Shown: piece after piece, positions 1-7,881 of the stretch
Numbering within the stretch: the stretch's first letter is position 1
Layout of the letters: the number at the start of each line of letters is the position of its first letter
Source: Bacteroidota bacterium
GTDB lineage: Bacteria > Bacteroidota > Bacteroidia > Chitinophagales > Chitinophagaceae
NCBI GenBank assembly: GCA_023415275.1
Contig: JAEZLJ010000138.1
Location: 1 to 22,996 of the forward strand
Direction: 5' to 3'
Length of the DNA stretch: 22,996 bases
Notes under the pieces: model-generated
Told to the model about the DNA's origin: nothing
What the model saw: only the letters and a program-made list of their open reading frames with translations
Databases searched by the model: none
Translations under genes and position numbers: made by a program

Positions 1-209
1 GTATCAGTGGACGCATCAGGAACAGTACTAAGAACAATGTTCCGGCCAAGGATCTTGCAGATATTCTTCTGCAGGATAGCACTGTAAAGGAGTTACTTTC
101 AAGAGAAGATTTCCATTTCAGCATGGATTCAAAATTCAACCTGTCTATCAAAAATCTGCCTAAAGAGGTAGAGGTAGGTTCTGAACTGGCTGAAGTGACA
201 GAGCAGTAA
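1..209 (+). CDS. 3' end of an unrecognised protein
   Basis: An open frame enters from the left edge and ends at TAA 207-209, giving 68 C-terminal residues. The piece is hydrophilic, with many Asp, Glu, Lys and Ser residues, and shows no membrane segment, Cys pair or motif I recognise. It contains the stretch SREDFHFSMDSKFNLSIKNL and ends in VTEQ. A convincing intrinsic terminator follows 25 bp downstream, which supports a real transcribed gene ending here. The start and most of the protein lie outside the window, so no function can be assigned. Confidence 0.55.
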   Translation, partial: ISGRIRNSTKNNVPAKDLADILLQDSTVKELLSREDFHFSMDSKFNLSIKNLPKEVEVGSELAEVTEQ

Positions 210-233
210 CTTTATACTATCCGGTATATTGCG

Positions 234-260
234 AGGAAGCCCATTGGTCTTCCTTTTTTT
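234..260 (+). terminator. Intrinsic terminator after the left-edge gene
   Basis: The arms AGGAAG (234-239) and CTTCCT (249-254) form a 6-bp perfect stem. The 9-nt loop can add two more C-G pairs (241-242 with 246-247). A run of seven T (254-260) follows directly. The T-run orientation serves the plus-strand gene only; the convergent ligD has no T-run on its own strand here. Confidence 0.75.
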
Positions 261-301
261 ATTGCAGTAGATTTCCGCTCCAAATCCAGCCCTTTGCTTT
301 T

Positions 302-2398
302 TCATTCGCTTTTGCTTGCTATGAGATTCGCTATTTGCTTCAATGCTTTATCCAAATTGATCCCTTTACCCAGCACACCTTTAAAGATATCACCCAGATC
401 TTTTAGCCTGGCTACTGCATTTCCTATATGAAAATCAGTATTACGCAGGCCTTTTTTTACTTCATCCCAATGCAACGGCATTGACACAGGAGCCCCTGGT
501 TTGGGCCTTAGTGAATATGGGGCTGCCACCGTGGCCTGTGGCCTGTTTTGCAGGAAATCAAGGTAAATGCACCCTTTTCTATCTGAGGTCTTCCGTTCAA
601 TAGAAGTGAATTGGGGTATCTCTGCATGTACAATTTTCATTAAGCTACGCCCAAACTCCTTAGAGCTTTCGTAACTGTATTTTCCACCAAAGGGTATATA
701 AATATGCAGACCTGTAGAACCTGAGGTTTTGGGCCAGGAAGGAACTTTAATATCATCCAACACTGCCTTTACTACCTGGGCTGCCCTGATCACCTGTTCA
801 AAATCATTCTTATCGGGGTCCAGGTCAATAATGCACCAGTCGGGGTTGTCAGGTGTATTCTTTTTGCTATGCCATGGATTGATCTCTATGCATCCTAATG
901 ATGCCATGTACAAGAGGCTGGCTTCATTGGTACATACCAGGAACTCCTTCTCACGTTTGTCGGCATAACTATAATAAGGGTAGGTTTCTATCCAATCAGG
1001 GGCTTTCCCCTTCACATCCTTTTGATAAAAGCTTTCCCCTTGTATTCCGTGGGGATGGCGGTTAAGAGTATGTGGTTTGTCTTTCAAATATGGCAGCATA
1101 TAAGGTGCTACCTGGAAGTAATAGTTGATCATATCTCTTTTACTTACTTCCTTTTTATAGCCTTTGGTGGCTTTGGGCCAATATATCTTTCCCAGGTTGG
1201 TAAAGCGCAATTCATGCCCTCCAACCATCCGTGTTTGTGACTCTTCCCTTGGGTTGAGCAATGTCTTTCTTTCTCTTTTGGGTGGGGCTGCCAGGATCTT
1301 CTGGGTGGCCATCTTTGATTCTTTCACTACTTCCATGGTTTTTGCTGGAATCTCCCGTACCACTTCCGAAGGTTTTTTATCCTCTCTCAAGCCTTTGAAG
1401 GAAGGTTGCCTGAAGGCCCCGTCCGGCGTTAGCTCACGATAGGCAATTTCCGCTACTAGCCTTGGTTTCACCCAGGTTACTTCAGCCTTTGGTGGGTTGG
1501 GTCGAAAGCGCGAAGGTTTGTTATATTCCGGCTCTGTATCGAATTGTGATTTACTGGTCTCAAAAGGCTTCAGCTTTTTGATGATCAACTCCTGCATCTT
1601 CTTATTAAAACCAGTACCTACAGGGGTGACGAAATTGAATTTACCACCTTCGAGTATCCCCATCAGCAAGGCACTGAATAGCTTATTAGTGCCTTCATTC
1701 CGTGTGTAGCCACCAATCACCAGTTCCTGTCGCTTCTCAGTTTTAATCTTCAGCCAATCCTTACTGCGGGCACCTGGCACATATACAGATCCTTTTTTCT
1801 TCGCCATCACTCCTTCCAGGTGCATCTGGTAGGCTTCCTTAAATGCTTCTTCTCCTGTGGCGGCCAGGCTTTCACTTAGCCTGATAGAAGGCAGGCGCGG
1901 CATAATATCTTTCAATAATTGCCTGCGTTCTTCCATAGGTAAATCCATCAGGGATCTTCCTTCCAGCCACAACAAGTCAAAGGCATAAAATACCAGGTGG
2001 CCATCCGCTTCACTGCGCCATAGCTGTAGCGCTGAAAAATCAGGAAGGCCATGATCATTCAGCACCAATATCTCCCCATCCACCACAGCGTTAATACCCC
2101 AATGACCAAGAGTGTCATAAATAGGATAGAATTTCTCATTGAAGGATTTATTGTTGCGTGAGCGCAACTCCACTTTGCCCTTTCCCAGGTAAGCCACTGT
2201 TCTATAACCGTCCCACTTCATTTCATACACCCAACCCTCCTCTTCAACGGGTTGGGTTACAAGCGTTGCCAACATGGGCTCAAGATCCTGTGGCATTGGC
2301 GCGGCCTTTCCTTTCTTCCATATCAATTCCGCGGATTTACTAAGTTTCAGGGCTGTTTTTGGCATCTTTTCAACGTGTGATTTACCTGTACTATTCAA
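302..2398 (-). CDS. ligD: DNA ligase D, LIG-POL form lacking the phosphoesterase domain
   Basis: ATP-dependent ligase/primase-polymerase for non-homologous end joining, expected to work with Ku at double-strand breaks. The ligase half (about residues 40-330) has motif I KWDGYR at 61-66 with catalytic Lys61, FYAFDLLWLEG at 138-148, EGVMAK at 195-200 and WLKIK at 215-219. The primase-polymerase half (about 395-675) has the metal-binding IDLDPD around 524-529, SGSTGLHIYIP at 559-569 and LDF around 613-615. At 698 aa it is shorter than the 800-900 aa three-domain proteins, because there is no N-terminal 3'-phosphoesterase (PE) domain. The full frame begins with TTG at 2398. An in-frame ATG at 2365 (residue 12, preceded by GAAAAG) is the likelier start. 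No ku gene is visible in the window. Convergent with the left-edge gene. Confidence 0.95.
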   Translation of the reverse strand: MNSTGKSHVEKMPKTALKLSKSAELIWKKGKAAPMPQDLEPMLATLVTQPVEEEGWVYEMKWDGYRTVAYLGKGKVELRSRNNKSFNEKFYPIYDTLGHWGINAVVDGEILVLNDHGLPDFSALQLWRSEADGHLVFYAFDLLWLEGRSLMDLPMEERRQLLKDIMPRLPSIRLSESLAATGEEAFKEAYQMHLEGVMAKKKGSVYVPGARSKDWLKIKTEKRQELVIGGYTRNEGTNKLFSALLMGILEGGKFNFVTPVGTGFNKKMQELIIKKLKPFETSKSQFDTEPEYNKPSRFRPNPPKAEVTWVKPRLVAEIAYRELTPDGAFRQPSFKGLREDKKPSEVVREIPAKTMEVVKESKMATQKILAAPPKRERKTLLNPREESQTRMVGGHELRFTNLGKIYWPKATKGYKKEVSKRDMINYYFQVAPYMLPYLKDKPHTLNRHPHGIQGESFYQKDVKGKAPDWIETYPYYSYADKREKEFLVCTNEASLLYMASLGCIEINPWHSKKNTPDNPDWCIIDLDPDKNDFEQVIRAAQVVKAVLDDIKVPSWPKTSGSTGLHIYIPFGGKYSYESSKEFGRSLMKIVHAEIPQFTSIERKTSDRKGCIYLDFLQNRPQATVAAPYSLRPKPGAPVSMPLHWDEVKKGLRNTDFHIGNAVARLKDLGDIFKGVLGKGINLDKALKQIANLIASKSE

Positions 2399-2605
2399 AA
2401 ACTAAACCCGGGAGTAAAGTGAAAAATTGGAGAGGTTGAAAGTTGTTGAGTTGATAAAGAATATTGAGTTTGGGCAATGATAGAGGCAGAAGTGAAACCA
2501 ATATGTACATGCTTAGGTAAATAGTTTTCGGATATTGGTAGGGGAAAAGGAACAATAGCGGGACTTATTTAATGAAAGGGGATTATTAGAAAATAACAGG
2601 CACAC
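2399..2605. other. Divergent intergenic region, ligD / sugar dehydrogenase
   Basis: These 207 bp separate the divergent ligD and sugar dehydrogenase genes, so both promoters should lie here, but no TAnnTTTG element stands out. There is a G/T-rich stretch around 2430-2470 with loosely repeated GTTGA words. No remnant of a phosphoesterase domain could be read in any frame, so the short LigD is not explained by an obvious nearby frameshift. Confidence 0.4.
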
Positions 2606-4087
2606 ATGAGAAAATACTTTTTTGTAATGGGAGGGGTAGTAGGCTTTGTCTTTCTACTTGCATTTTCCAATAGTAGCCGCCCGGGAGCTCCAACCTTAAG
2701 CTTTGAAGTAGATACGCTTGCCCGGGGCTTGACGGTACCCTGGGACATTGTGTTCCTGCCAGACGGATCGATCTTATTTACTGAAAGGCCCGGAAGGGTT
2801 AGATTGTATAAGAATAATCATTTACAGGATAAACCTTTACTGGAATTGAAAGATGTAGAAGTAAGGGGGAAAATGGGTCTCATGGGAGCCTGTTTGCACC
2901 CACAGTTTGCGTCCAACAGCTTTGTTTACCTTGCCTATAACTACCGCATGGAACAAAATACTTACCTGAAGGTGATGCGGTATCGTTATCTGAAGGATAG
3001 TTTGATCTATGAATCAATGATCATTGACAGCATTCCCGGGAGCTTTAATCATACGGGTTGCAGGCTGGTGTTTGGACCTGGCCAGAAATTGTATATAACC
3101 ACAGGTGATGCCGATGTGCCCAGGCTGGCGCAGGATACAAAGGCATTGAACGGAAAGATTCTCAGGTTGAATGACGATGGCAGCATACCTACGGATAATC
3201 CATTTATAAATAACGATACGGCAAGAAAAGAGATCTGGACCTATGGCCACCGCAATTCCCAGGGCATTGTCTTCCAGCCAGGCTCAGGAATACTGTTTAA
3301 TTCAGAACATGGACCTAATCATGGTGATGAGGTCAACCTGGTGCAAAAAGGGCATAACTACGGTTGGCCAATCATTCATCACCGCGAGACTGCAGCAGCC
3401 ATGGAATCTCCTTTTATGGAGTTTTCACCCGCCATAGGTCCGGCAGAAGCTATCTTTTACCAGGGCAATGCGTTTCCGGAGTTAAAAAACAACCTCCTAA
3501 TCGGTTGTATGCGAGGGGAAGCGTTAATGCGCATTCAGCTTGATGGACAAAAACTGGTGGCACATGAGTTTTTATTAAAGAACCGGTTTGGGCGCATCCG
3601 GGCAGTGGCTGAAGGCCCAGAAGGCTATATCTATATTTCCACTTCCCAGGTAGATCCACCTGAAAGTAACCTGGCTGCTGGTAGTTCAGGGTACGATCTT
3701 CTTTTAAGGCTAAGACCTGCGGGGAAGAAATTAATACAAACATCATCTTCCAAAAAGCCAAAGACATTATTTCAATCTAAAATGGCCAATAAAGTCAATA
3801 CAAAGATTGTTAAGAACATAGTTACTACTTCCTCCAAAAACAGGTCTGCCGCTGTGTTATACCAGCAGCTCTGCGCCAGTTGTCATGGCCAACGGTTGCA
3901 GGGAAATAAAAATGCCGGGAGCTTAACGGATAATGTATGGAAGTACGGAAGTGGACGTGCAGGGATTATTAAAACCATCAGGCAGGGGGTAGTGGATAAG
4001 GGTATGCCAAGCTGGGAAGGTGCACTGAAAGAACAGCAGATAGTACAATTGACAGATTTTATATTGACGTACAGGCGCAAAAGATGA
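2606..4087 (+). CDS. PQQ-dependent sugar dehydrogenase fused to C-terminal cytochrome c
   Basis: Predicted exported quinoprotein of the soluble aldose sugar dehydrogenase (GSDH) family. An N-terminal hydrophobic segment (about 4-20) acts as signal peptide or anchor. The six-bladed propeller (about 35-370) shows family signatures: LTVPWDIVFLPDG (42-54), FTERPGRVRLY (58-68), FNHTGCRLVFGPGQKLYITTGD (148-169) with a likely active-site His149, GHRNSQG (214-220) and SEHGPNHGDEVN (233-244). After a Lys/Ser-rich linker (about 372-412) comes a class I cytochrome c domain, with heme-binding CASCH at 423-427 and likely distal ligand Met467 in KGMPSW. The heme domain would pass electrons from reduced PQQ to the respiratory chain in the periplasm. 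The exact sugar cannot be read from sequence. ATG start; the ricin-fold gene begins 28 bp downstream, so co-transcription is likely. Confidence 0.9.
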   Translation: MRKYFFVMGGVVGFVFLLAFSNSSRPGAPTLSFEVDTLARGLTVPWDIVFLPDGSILFTERPGRVRLYKNNHLQDKPLLELKDVEVRGKMGLMGACLHPQFASNSFVYLAYNYRMEQNTYLKVMRYRYLKDSLIYESMIIDSIPGSFNHTGCRLVFGPGQKLYITTGDADVPRLAQDTKALNGKILRLNDDGSIPTDNPFINNDTARKEIWTYGHRNSQGIVFQPGSGILFNSEHGPNHGDEVNLVQKGHNYGWPIIHHRETAAAMESPFMEFSPAIGPAEAIFYQGNAFPELKNNLLIGCMRGEALMRIQLDGQKLVAHEFLLKNRFGRIRAVAEGPEGYIYISTSQVDPPESNLAAGSSGYDLLLRLRPAGKKLIQTSSSKKPKTLFQSKMANKVNTKIVKNIVTTSSKNRSAAVLYQQLCASCHGQRLQGNKNAGSLTDNVWKYGSGRAGIIKTIRQGVVDKGMPSWEGALKEQQIVQLTDFILTYRRKR

Positions 4088-4115
4088 ATGTATAAATTGA
4101 TAGAATAATAGAAAT

Positions 4116-4628
4116 ATGAAAAGATATTCCAGGGCTATGGTGGTCACCGCTTTACTGCTATTATCAGTATTTCAGGTGATGGCCCAAAAAAAGGAGGTAA
4201 AAGGCTACCAGGTAGAAAATAAAAAGAGCGGCCTCTTATTGCGGCCCTATGAAGCCAATGGAGCAGAAGGTATTCCTATTGTTGTTTACGAAAAATATGC
4301 ATGGCGATGCCTGACCTGGGAGCTTACACCAGCAGGATCCAACCTGTATGCCATGCGCAATTATTTTACCGGCAAAACCTTTAAAGCCTCTGGTACTGCC
4401 AATGGTTCCGGAATGGAACAGGTTCGCATCCATGATAGTTTGTCAAACCAGCAATGGGAATTCATTCCCGAAGAAAATGGATATTACCGCATACAAGTGC
4501 CCCGAACGGATAAAGTGCTGACTGTGGATGGTGATGGTGTAAATGAAAAAGTGAAACTCATGCCATGGAAGAAGTCCGACGGCCAGCTATGGAAATTGTT
4601 GCCGAAGCCGGAGAAGTTTACAGGATGA
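4116..4628 (+). CDS. Small secreted ricin-type beta-trefoil (RICIN) domain protein
   Basis: A 170-residue protein with a clear signal peptide (residues 1-23, ending VMAQ). The rest fits a single beta-trefoil of the ricin B lectin type, with three subdomain-like repeats each carrying the buried Trp: CLTWEL (W68), QQWEF (112-116) and QLWKL (157-161), with intervening 'sGLLLRPY', 'TGKTFKASG' and 'KVLTVDGDG' strands. Such folds often bind sugars, but the canonical Asp/Asn sugar contacts cannot be checked by eye, so it could also be a non-binding structural relative. It lies 28 bp after the sugar dehydrogenase, which makes a sugar-related or shared periplasmic role a reasonable inference. Confidence 0.75.
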   Translation: MKRYSRAMVVTALLLLSVFQVMAQKKEVKGYQVENKKSGLLLRPYEANGAEGIPIVVYEKYAWRCLTWELTPAGSNLYAMRNYFTGKTFKASGTANGSGMEQVRIHDSLSNQQWEFIPEENGYYRIQVPRTDKVLTVDGDGVNEKVKLMPWKKSDGQLWKLLPKPEKFTG

Positions 4629-4646
4629 GGAGTGAGGCCTTGGTAA

Positions 4647-4798
4647 ATGAAAAATGAACAATGGAAAAGAAAAAATAGTTGACAAGTTAATATGTTGACA
4701 AGGAAAGTGCTAATAACCTTTTCTTCCTTAATAATCCTATGCAACCCTGGAAATGGTAGTTCCCTCTCATTGGTAAATAGAGCATTGAGCGTGAATTA
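4647..4798. repeat. Composite intergenic repeat, copy A
   Basis: This gap, starting 18 bp after the ricin-fold gene, holds ordered blocks. First come four 7-bp units of the ATGAAAA type (4647-4674). Then three 8-bp units follow: GTTGACAA (4678), GTTAATAT (4686) and GTTGACAA (4694). Next is a TAATCCT...CCCTGGAAAT...TAGTTCC stretch, then ATTGAGCGTGAAT. The same blocks in the same order occur at 7882-8040. Nothing here looks coding. Confidence 0.6.
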
Positions 4799-4862
4799 TT
4801 AAAAATTATGTAACCATCGAACTAAAAAAGGACGGCTATCAATAAACCTCATCAGACCTAAC

Positions 4863-4897
4863 GAACTACAAACTACTGACTACAAATTACAAACTCT
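4863..4897. repeat. 7-bp periodic array, NNNCTAC/NNNTTAC type
   Basis: Five consecutive 7-bp units: GAACTAC, AAACTAC, TGACTAC, AAATTAC, AAACTCT. The last four bases of the unit are nearly constant and the first three vary. The array sits immediately upstream of the aldo/keto reductase -7 element, where the -33 element should be. Confidence 0.6.
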
Positions 4898-4906
4898 CTC
4901 TCTTCC

Positions 4907-4914
4907 TAACTTTG
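4907..4914 (+). promoter_or_regulatory. Bacteroidota-type -7 element for the aldo/keto reductase gene
   Basis: TAACTTTG is a perfect match to the TAnnTTTG -7 consensus of Bacteroidota primary-sigma promoters. It is followed by GCAC and a start codon 19 bp beyond the element, so the leader would be only about 13 nt. No clear TTG -33 box is seen, because the expected place is filled by the 7-bp repeat array. Confidence 0.6.
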
Positions 4915-4933
4915 CACTCCTAAATGATATTAT

Positions 4934-5923
4934 ATGGAATACAGAAGAATGGGAAAAACGGGATTGCAGCTCAGCGTTTTATCTTACGGTAGTTGGGTTA
5001 CATTCCATAAGCAGATTGATGATAGCATTGCTGATGAGCTCATGGGCATCGCCTATGATGCCGGCGTCAACTTCTTTGATAACGCTGAAGTATATGCGCT
5101 GGGCGAAAGTGAGAAGCTGATGGGACGTTTATTAAAGAAAAAGAACTGGGACCGCACTTCTTATGTACTGAGCAGCAAGGCTTTTTTTGGATGGAGAGGC
5201 AAGGAGAACAAGCCTAACCAATCAGGCCTTAGCCGCAAGCACCTGGTGGAAGCCTGCTATGAGGCTTTGCAGCGCCTGCAGGCAGACTATCTTGATATTT
5301 ATTTCTGTCACCGACCCGATAAGAACGTGCCTATAGAAGAAGTGGTCTGGACCATGAACCTGCTGATCCAGCAGGGTAAGATCCTTTACTGGGGCACCAG
5401 CGAATGGAGTGGGGTGGAGATCATGGAAGCCCACAGAGCAGCGGCGCAATATGGATTGATCCCTCCATCAGTTGAACAACCGCAGTACAACCTGCTGGAA
5501 CGGCATAAACTGGAAAATGAGTTCCTGGGCATCTTCAATTCTGTAGGTATGGGCACCACTATATGGAGTCCCCTGGCATCCGGTTTACTTACAGGTAAAT
5601 ACAACAATGGCATTCCAGAAGGTAGCCGCCTGGCGTTAGAAGGTTTTGACTGGCTGAAAGACCAGCTCATGGTGGATGAAAAACTGGCCAGTGTACGCCA
5701 ACTGGAAACTGTGGCCAAAGAACTGGGCACGCCTATGTCCACAATGGCGATAGCCTGGTGCGTCAAAAATCCAAATGTAACCACGGCCATCCTGGGAGCT
5801 ACTAAAAAAGAGCAGCTGCTGGAAAACCTGAGGGCGCTGGAGGTATTGCCAAAACTGACACCGGAGGTCATGCAGCGTATTGACGATATTATGCAGACCA
5901 AGCCTAAGGTTCCGGCTTACTAA
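4934..5923 (+). CDS. Kv-beta-like aldo/keto reductase (AKR6 type)
   Basis: NADPH-dependent aldo/keto reductase with a TIM-barrel fold, 329 aa. The resemblance to animal voltage-gated K+ channel beta subunits runs along the whole length, for example YRRMGKTGLQLSVLSYGSWV, LMGIAYDAGVNFFDNAEVYA, GLSRKHLVEA, WGTSEWSGVEIMEAH, TTIWSPLASGLLTGKY and AIAWCVKNPNVTTAILGA. The catalytic tetrad is Asp49, Tyr54, Lys82 and His126. His126 (in FCHRPD) stands where, as I recall, vertebrate Kv-beta has Asn (FANRPD), so this protein has the conventional tetrad. It should reduce aldehydes or ketones in the cytoplasm; the substrate is unknown. No K+ channel gene is near. It has its own TAACTTTG promoter and an intrinsic terminator, so it is probably monocistronic. 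Confidence 0.92.
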   Translation: MEYRRMGKTGLQLSVLSYGSWVTFHKQIDDSIADELMGIAYDAGVNFFDNAEVYALGESEKLMGRLLKKKNWDRTSYVLSSKAFFGWRGKENKPNQSGLSRKHLVEACYEALQRLQADYLDIYFCHRPDKNVPIEEVVWTMNLLIQQGKILYWGTSEWSGVEIMEAHRAAAQYGLIPPSVEQPQYNLLERHKLENEFLGIFNSVGMGTTIWSPLASGLLTGKYNNGIPEGSRLALEGFDWLKDQLMVDEKLASVRQLETVAKELGTPMSTMAIAWCVKNPNVTTAILGATKKEQLLENLRALEVLPKLTPEVMQRIDDIMQTKPKVPAY

Positions 5924-5930
5924 ATACTAT

Positions 5931-5953
5931 AGCCTCCGCAAGGGGGCTTTTTT
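5931..5953 (+). terminator. Intrinsic terminator of the aldo/keto reductase gene
   Basis: Stem AGCCTCC (5931-5937) pairs with GGGGGCT (5942-5948), seven pairs including one T-G wobble. The loop is the stable tetraloop GCAA, and a T-run reaches 5953. It begins 8 bp after the stop codon. Confidence 0.88.
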
Positions 5954-5994
5954 ATGGGTCAACTTATTTTTATAGCTTCAAAGAAAATGACAGC

Positions 5995-6834
5995 ATGGCC
6001 ACAGCAACAGAAAGGATATCATTGAAAGGAAAAACGGTACTCATTACGGGTGGCAGCCGTGGCATCGGTAAGGCCATTGCACTAAGACTTGCCCGCGAAG
6101 GCGCCAACATTGCCATTGCTGCCAAGACAACAGAGCCCCATCCAAAACTGGAAGGCACTATATATACGGCAGCTGCCGAAATAGAAGCCCTGGGCGTAAA
6201 GGTATTGCCGCTGGCCTGCGACATCCGCTTTGAAGACCAGATAGAAAAAGCGGTGGAGGAAGTGGTGAAACAATTTGGTGGAATTGATATCCTGGTCAAC
6301 AATGCCAGTGCTATCAGCCTGACACCTACAGAAGCCACGGAGCCTAAACGCTTCGACCTGATGCAGGGCATACAGGTACGCGGCACCTTCTTTATGAGCC
6401 GGGCCTGCATTCCTCATTTAAAGAAATCAACCAATGCGCATATCCTGAATTTATCGCCGCCCCTCAACCTGGACCCTAAATGGCTGGGGCAGCACCTGGC
6501 CTATACCCTGAGCAAATATGGTATGAGCATGATCGTAGCTGGCCTGGCAGAAGAGTTGAAAAATGACAGGATAGCTGCCAATGCCCTTTGGCCACAGACC
6601 ACTATTGCCACTGCCGCCGTACAAAACCTGCTGGGTGGAGATGTATTAATGCAAATGAGCCGCAAGCCGGAGATTGTTGCTGATGCGGCTTATTATATTC
6701 TCTCCAGCCCTTCAGCAGCATGTACAGGAAATTTCTTTATTGATGAAAAGGTATTGCAGGAGCAGGGAATTACCGACCTGGAAAAATATTCCGTAGTGCC
6801 AGGAGGAAAGCTGATGAAGGATATCTTTTTGTAG
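5995..6834 (+). CDS. HSDL2-like short-chain dehydrogenase/reductase
   Basis: NAD(P)-dependent oxidoreductase with a Rossmann fold, 279 aa. It shows the classical SDR motifs: TGGSRGIG at 18-25, NNAS at 102-105, catalytic Ser154 (NLSPPLN), and Tyr170 with Lys174 (YTLSKYG). Signature stretches such as AAKTTEPHPKLEGTIYTAA, SPPLNLDPKW, NALWPQTTI and the C-terminal TGNFFIDEKVL place it near the SDR domain of hydroxysteroid dehydrogenase-like protein 2, rather than FabG. The C-terminal SCP2 sterol-carrier domain of animal HSDL2 is absent. The substrate is unknown; HSDL2 relatives are linked to lipid metabolism. ATG start at 5995; an upstream ATG at 5987 is out of frame. It follows the terminator of the previous gene, so it must have its own promoter, which is not obvious. 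Confidence 0.9.
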   Translation: MATATERISLKGKTVLITGGSRGIGKAIALRLAREGANIAIAAKTTEPHPKLEGTIYTAAAEIEALGVKVLPLACDIRFEDQIEKAVEEVVKQFGGIDILVNNASAISLTPTEATEPKRFDLMQGIQVRGTFFMSRACIPHLKKSTNAHILNLSPPLNLDPKWLGQHLAYTLSKYGMSMIVAGLAEELKNDRIAANALWPQTTIATAAVQNLLGGDVLMQMSRKPEIVADAAYYILSSPSAACTGNFFIDEKVLQEQGITDLEKYSVVPGGKLMKDIFL

Positions 6835-6957
6835 AACTAGGATTGATAGGATTTAAGAGAGATTAGGAGGAAGTAAGAGTATCAATTTTCAATGATGAAA
6901 GGTAAATGGTGATCTAATCTTTAATGTTAGCATTGGGTGCAGTCTTTCCTTTATTCA

Positions 6958-7875
6958 ATGCAGGGATTTCGTTTCAAACAGAGGAATAGTTTGTCTATAA
7001 TATTACTCACAACAATAGCAGTCTTGCTCAGGATACTGGCTAATCCTGTATCGAATGTTTTTCAAAAAACACTTTCTGTAAAAGGGCATCATCCGCTTGG
7101 GGTGAACTTCCTTACTTACCTTGGATTAAGCATTGTTTGTATTCCTCTTGCCGTAGGAATTCATTGGTTGCAATTGCCTGCACAGTTTTGGATCTATGCT
7201 GTCCTTGGTGCCATAGTTGGATCACTGGGTAATGGTCTTCTGGTGATGGCGCTTCAAAAAGGAGATCTTTCTGTGTTGGGTCCCATCAATGCTTACAAAT
7301 CTGTGGTTGGTATCATAGTTGGCATTTTCCTGCTGCGGGAGGTACCCAATTGGTGGGGAGTACTGGGAACTATCTTGATCATAGGCGGCAGTTATTTTGT
7401 GTTGGACACTACCGCAGAAAGATTTTCGTGGGCGCTGTTTGGGAGAAAGGAAATACAATACCGTTTGTGGGCGATGGTGCTCACGGCCATTGAAGCTGTA
7501 TTGATCAAAAAGGTGATCCTTGCTTCTGATGTGCTCACCTCCTTTATCAGTTGGTGCTGGCTGGGAACACTATTTTCTTTTTTGCTATTGCTATTGAACC
7601 ATAAGTCACTGTCCATGGCAGCACCGGCCAGAATAAGCCATCACCTGTCTCCTTTTATCTTACTCATTCTTTGTATCGGCATTACTCAATTGACCACGCT
7701 CTACGTCTTTGACCATATGCCGGTAGGTTATGCGCTTGCCCTTTTCCAGCTCTCCACCATTGTCAGCGTCTTTCTAGGCCACCACATTTTTAAAGAAAAG
7801 GACATCCGTAAAAAACTATTGGGTGCTGTGATCATGATGATCGGCTCGGTGGTAATTATATTGTTGAAGGATTGA
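6958..7875 (+). CDS. EamA/DMT-superfamily transporter
   Basis: Integral inner-membrane protein of about 305 aa with roughly ten hydrophobic segments in two halves, typical of the drug/metabolite transporter (EamA) fold. The first half contains the glycine-rich AVLGAIVGSLGNGLLVMALQKGDLSVLGPI region and the helix ending in ILIIGGSYFVL. The second half repeats this with YALALFQLSTIVSVFLGHHIFKEKDI and LLGAVIMMIGSVVIILL. It probably exports a small metabolite, but the substrate cannot be predicted. The frame can start at GTG 6937, but ATG 6958 gives MQGFRFKQ directly before the first membrane helix and is preferred. A composite repeat begins 6 bp after the stop. Confidence 0.85.
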   Translation: MQGFRFKQRNSLSIILLTTIAVLLRILANPVSNVFQKTLSVKGHHPLGVNFLTYLGLSIVCIPLAVGIHWLQLPAQFWIYAVLGAIVGSLGNGLLVMALQKGDLSVLGPINAYKSVVGIIVGIFLLREVPNWWGVLGTILIIGGSYFVLDTTAERFSWALFGRKEIQYRLWAMVLTAIEAVLIKKVILASDVLTSFISWCWLGTLFSFLLLLLNHKSLSMAAPARISHHLSPFILLILCIGITQLTTLYVFDHMPVGYALALFQLSTIVSVFLGHHIFKEKDIRKKLLGAVIMMIGSVVIILLKD

Positions 7876-7881
7876 GGGGGA

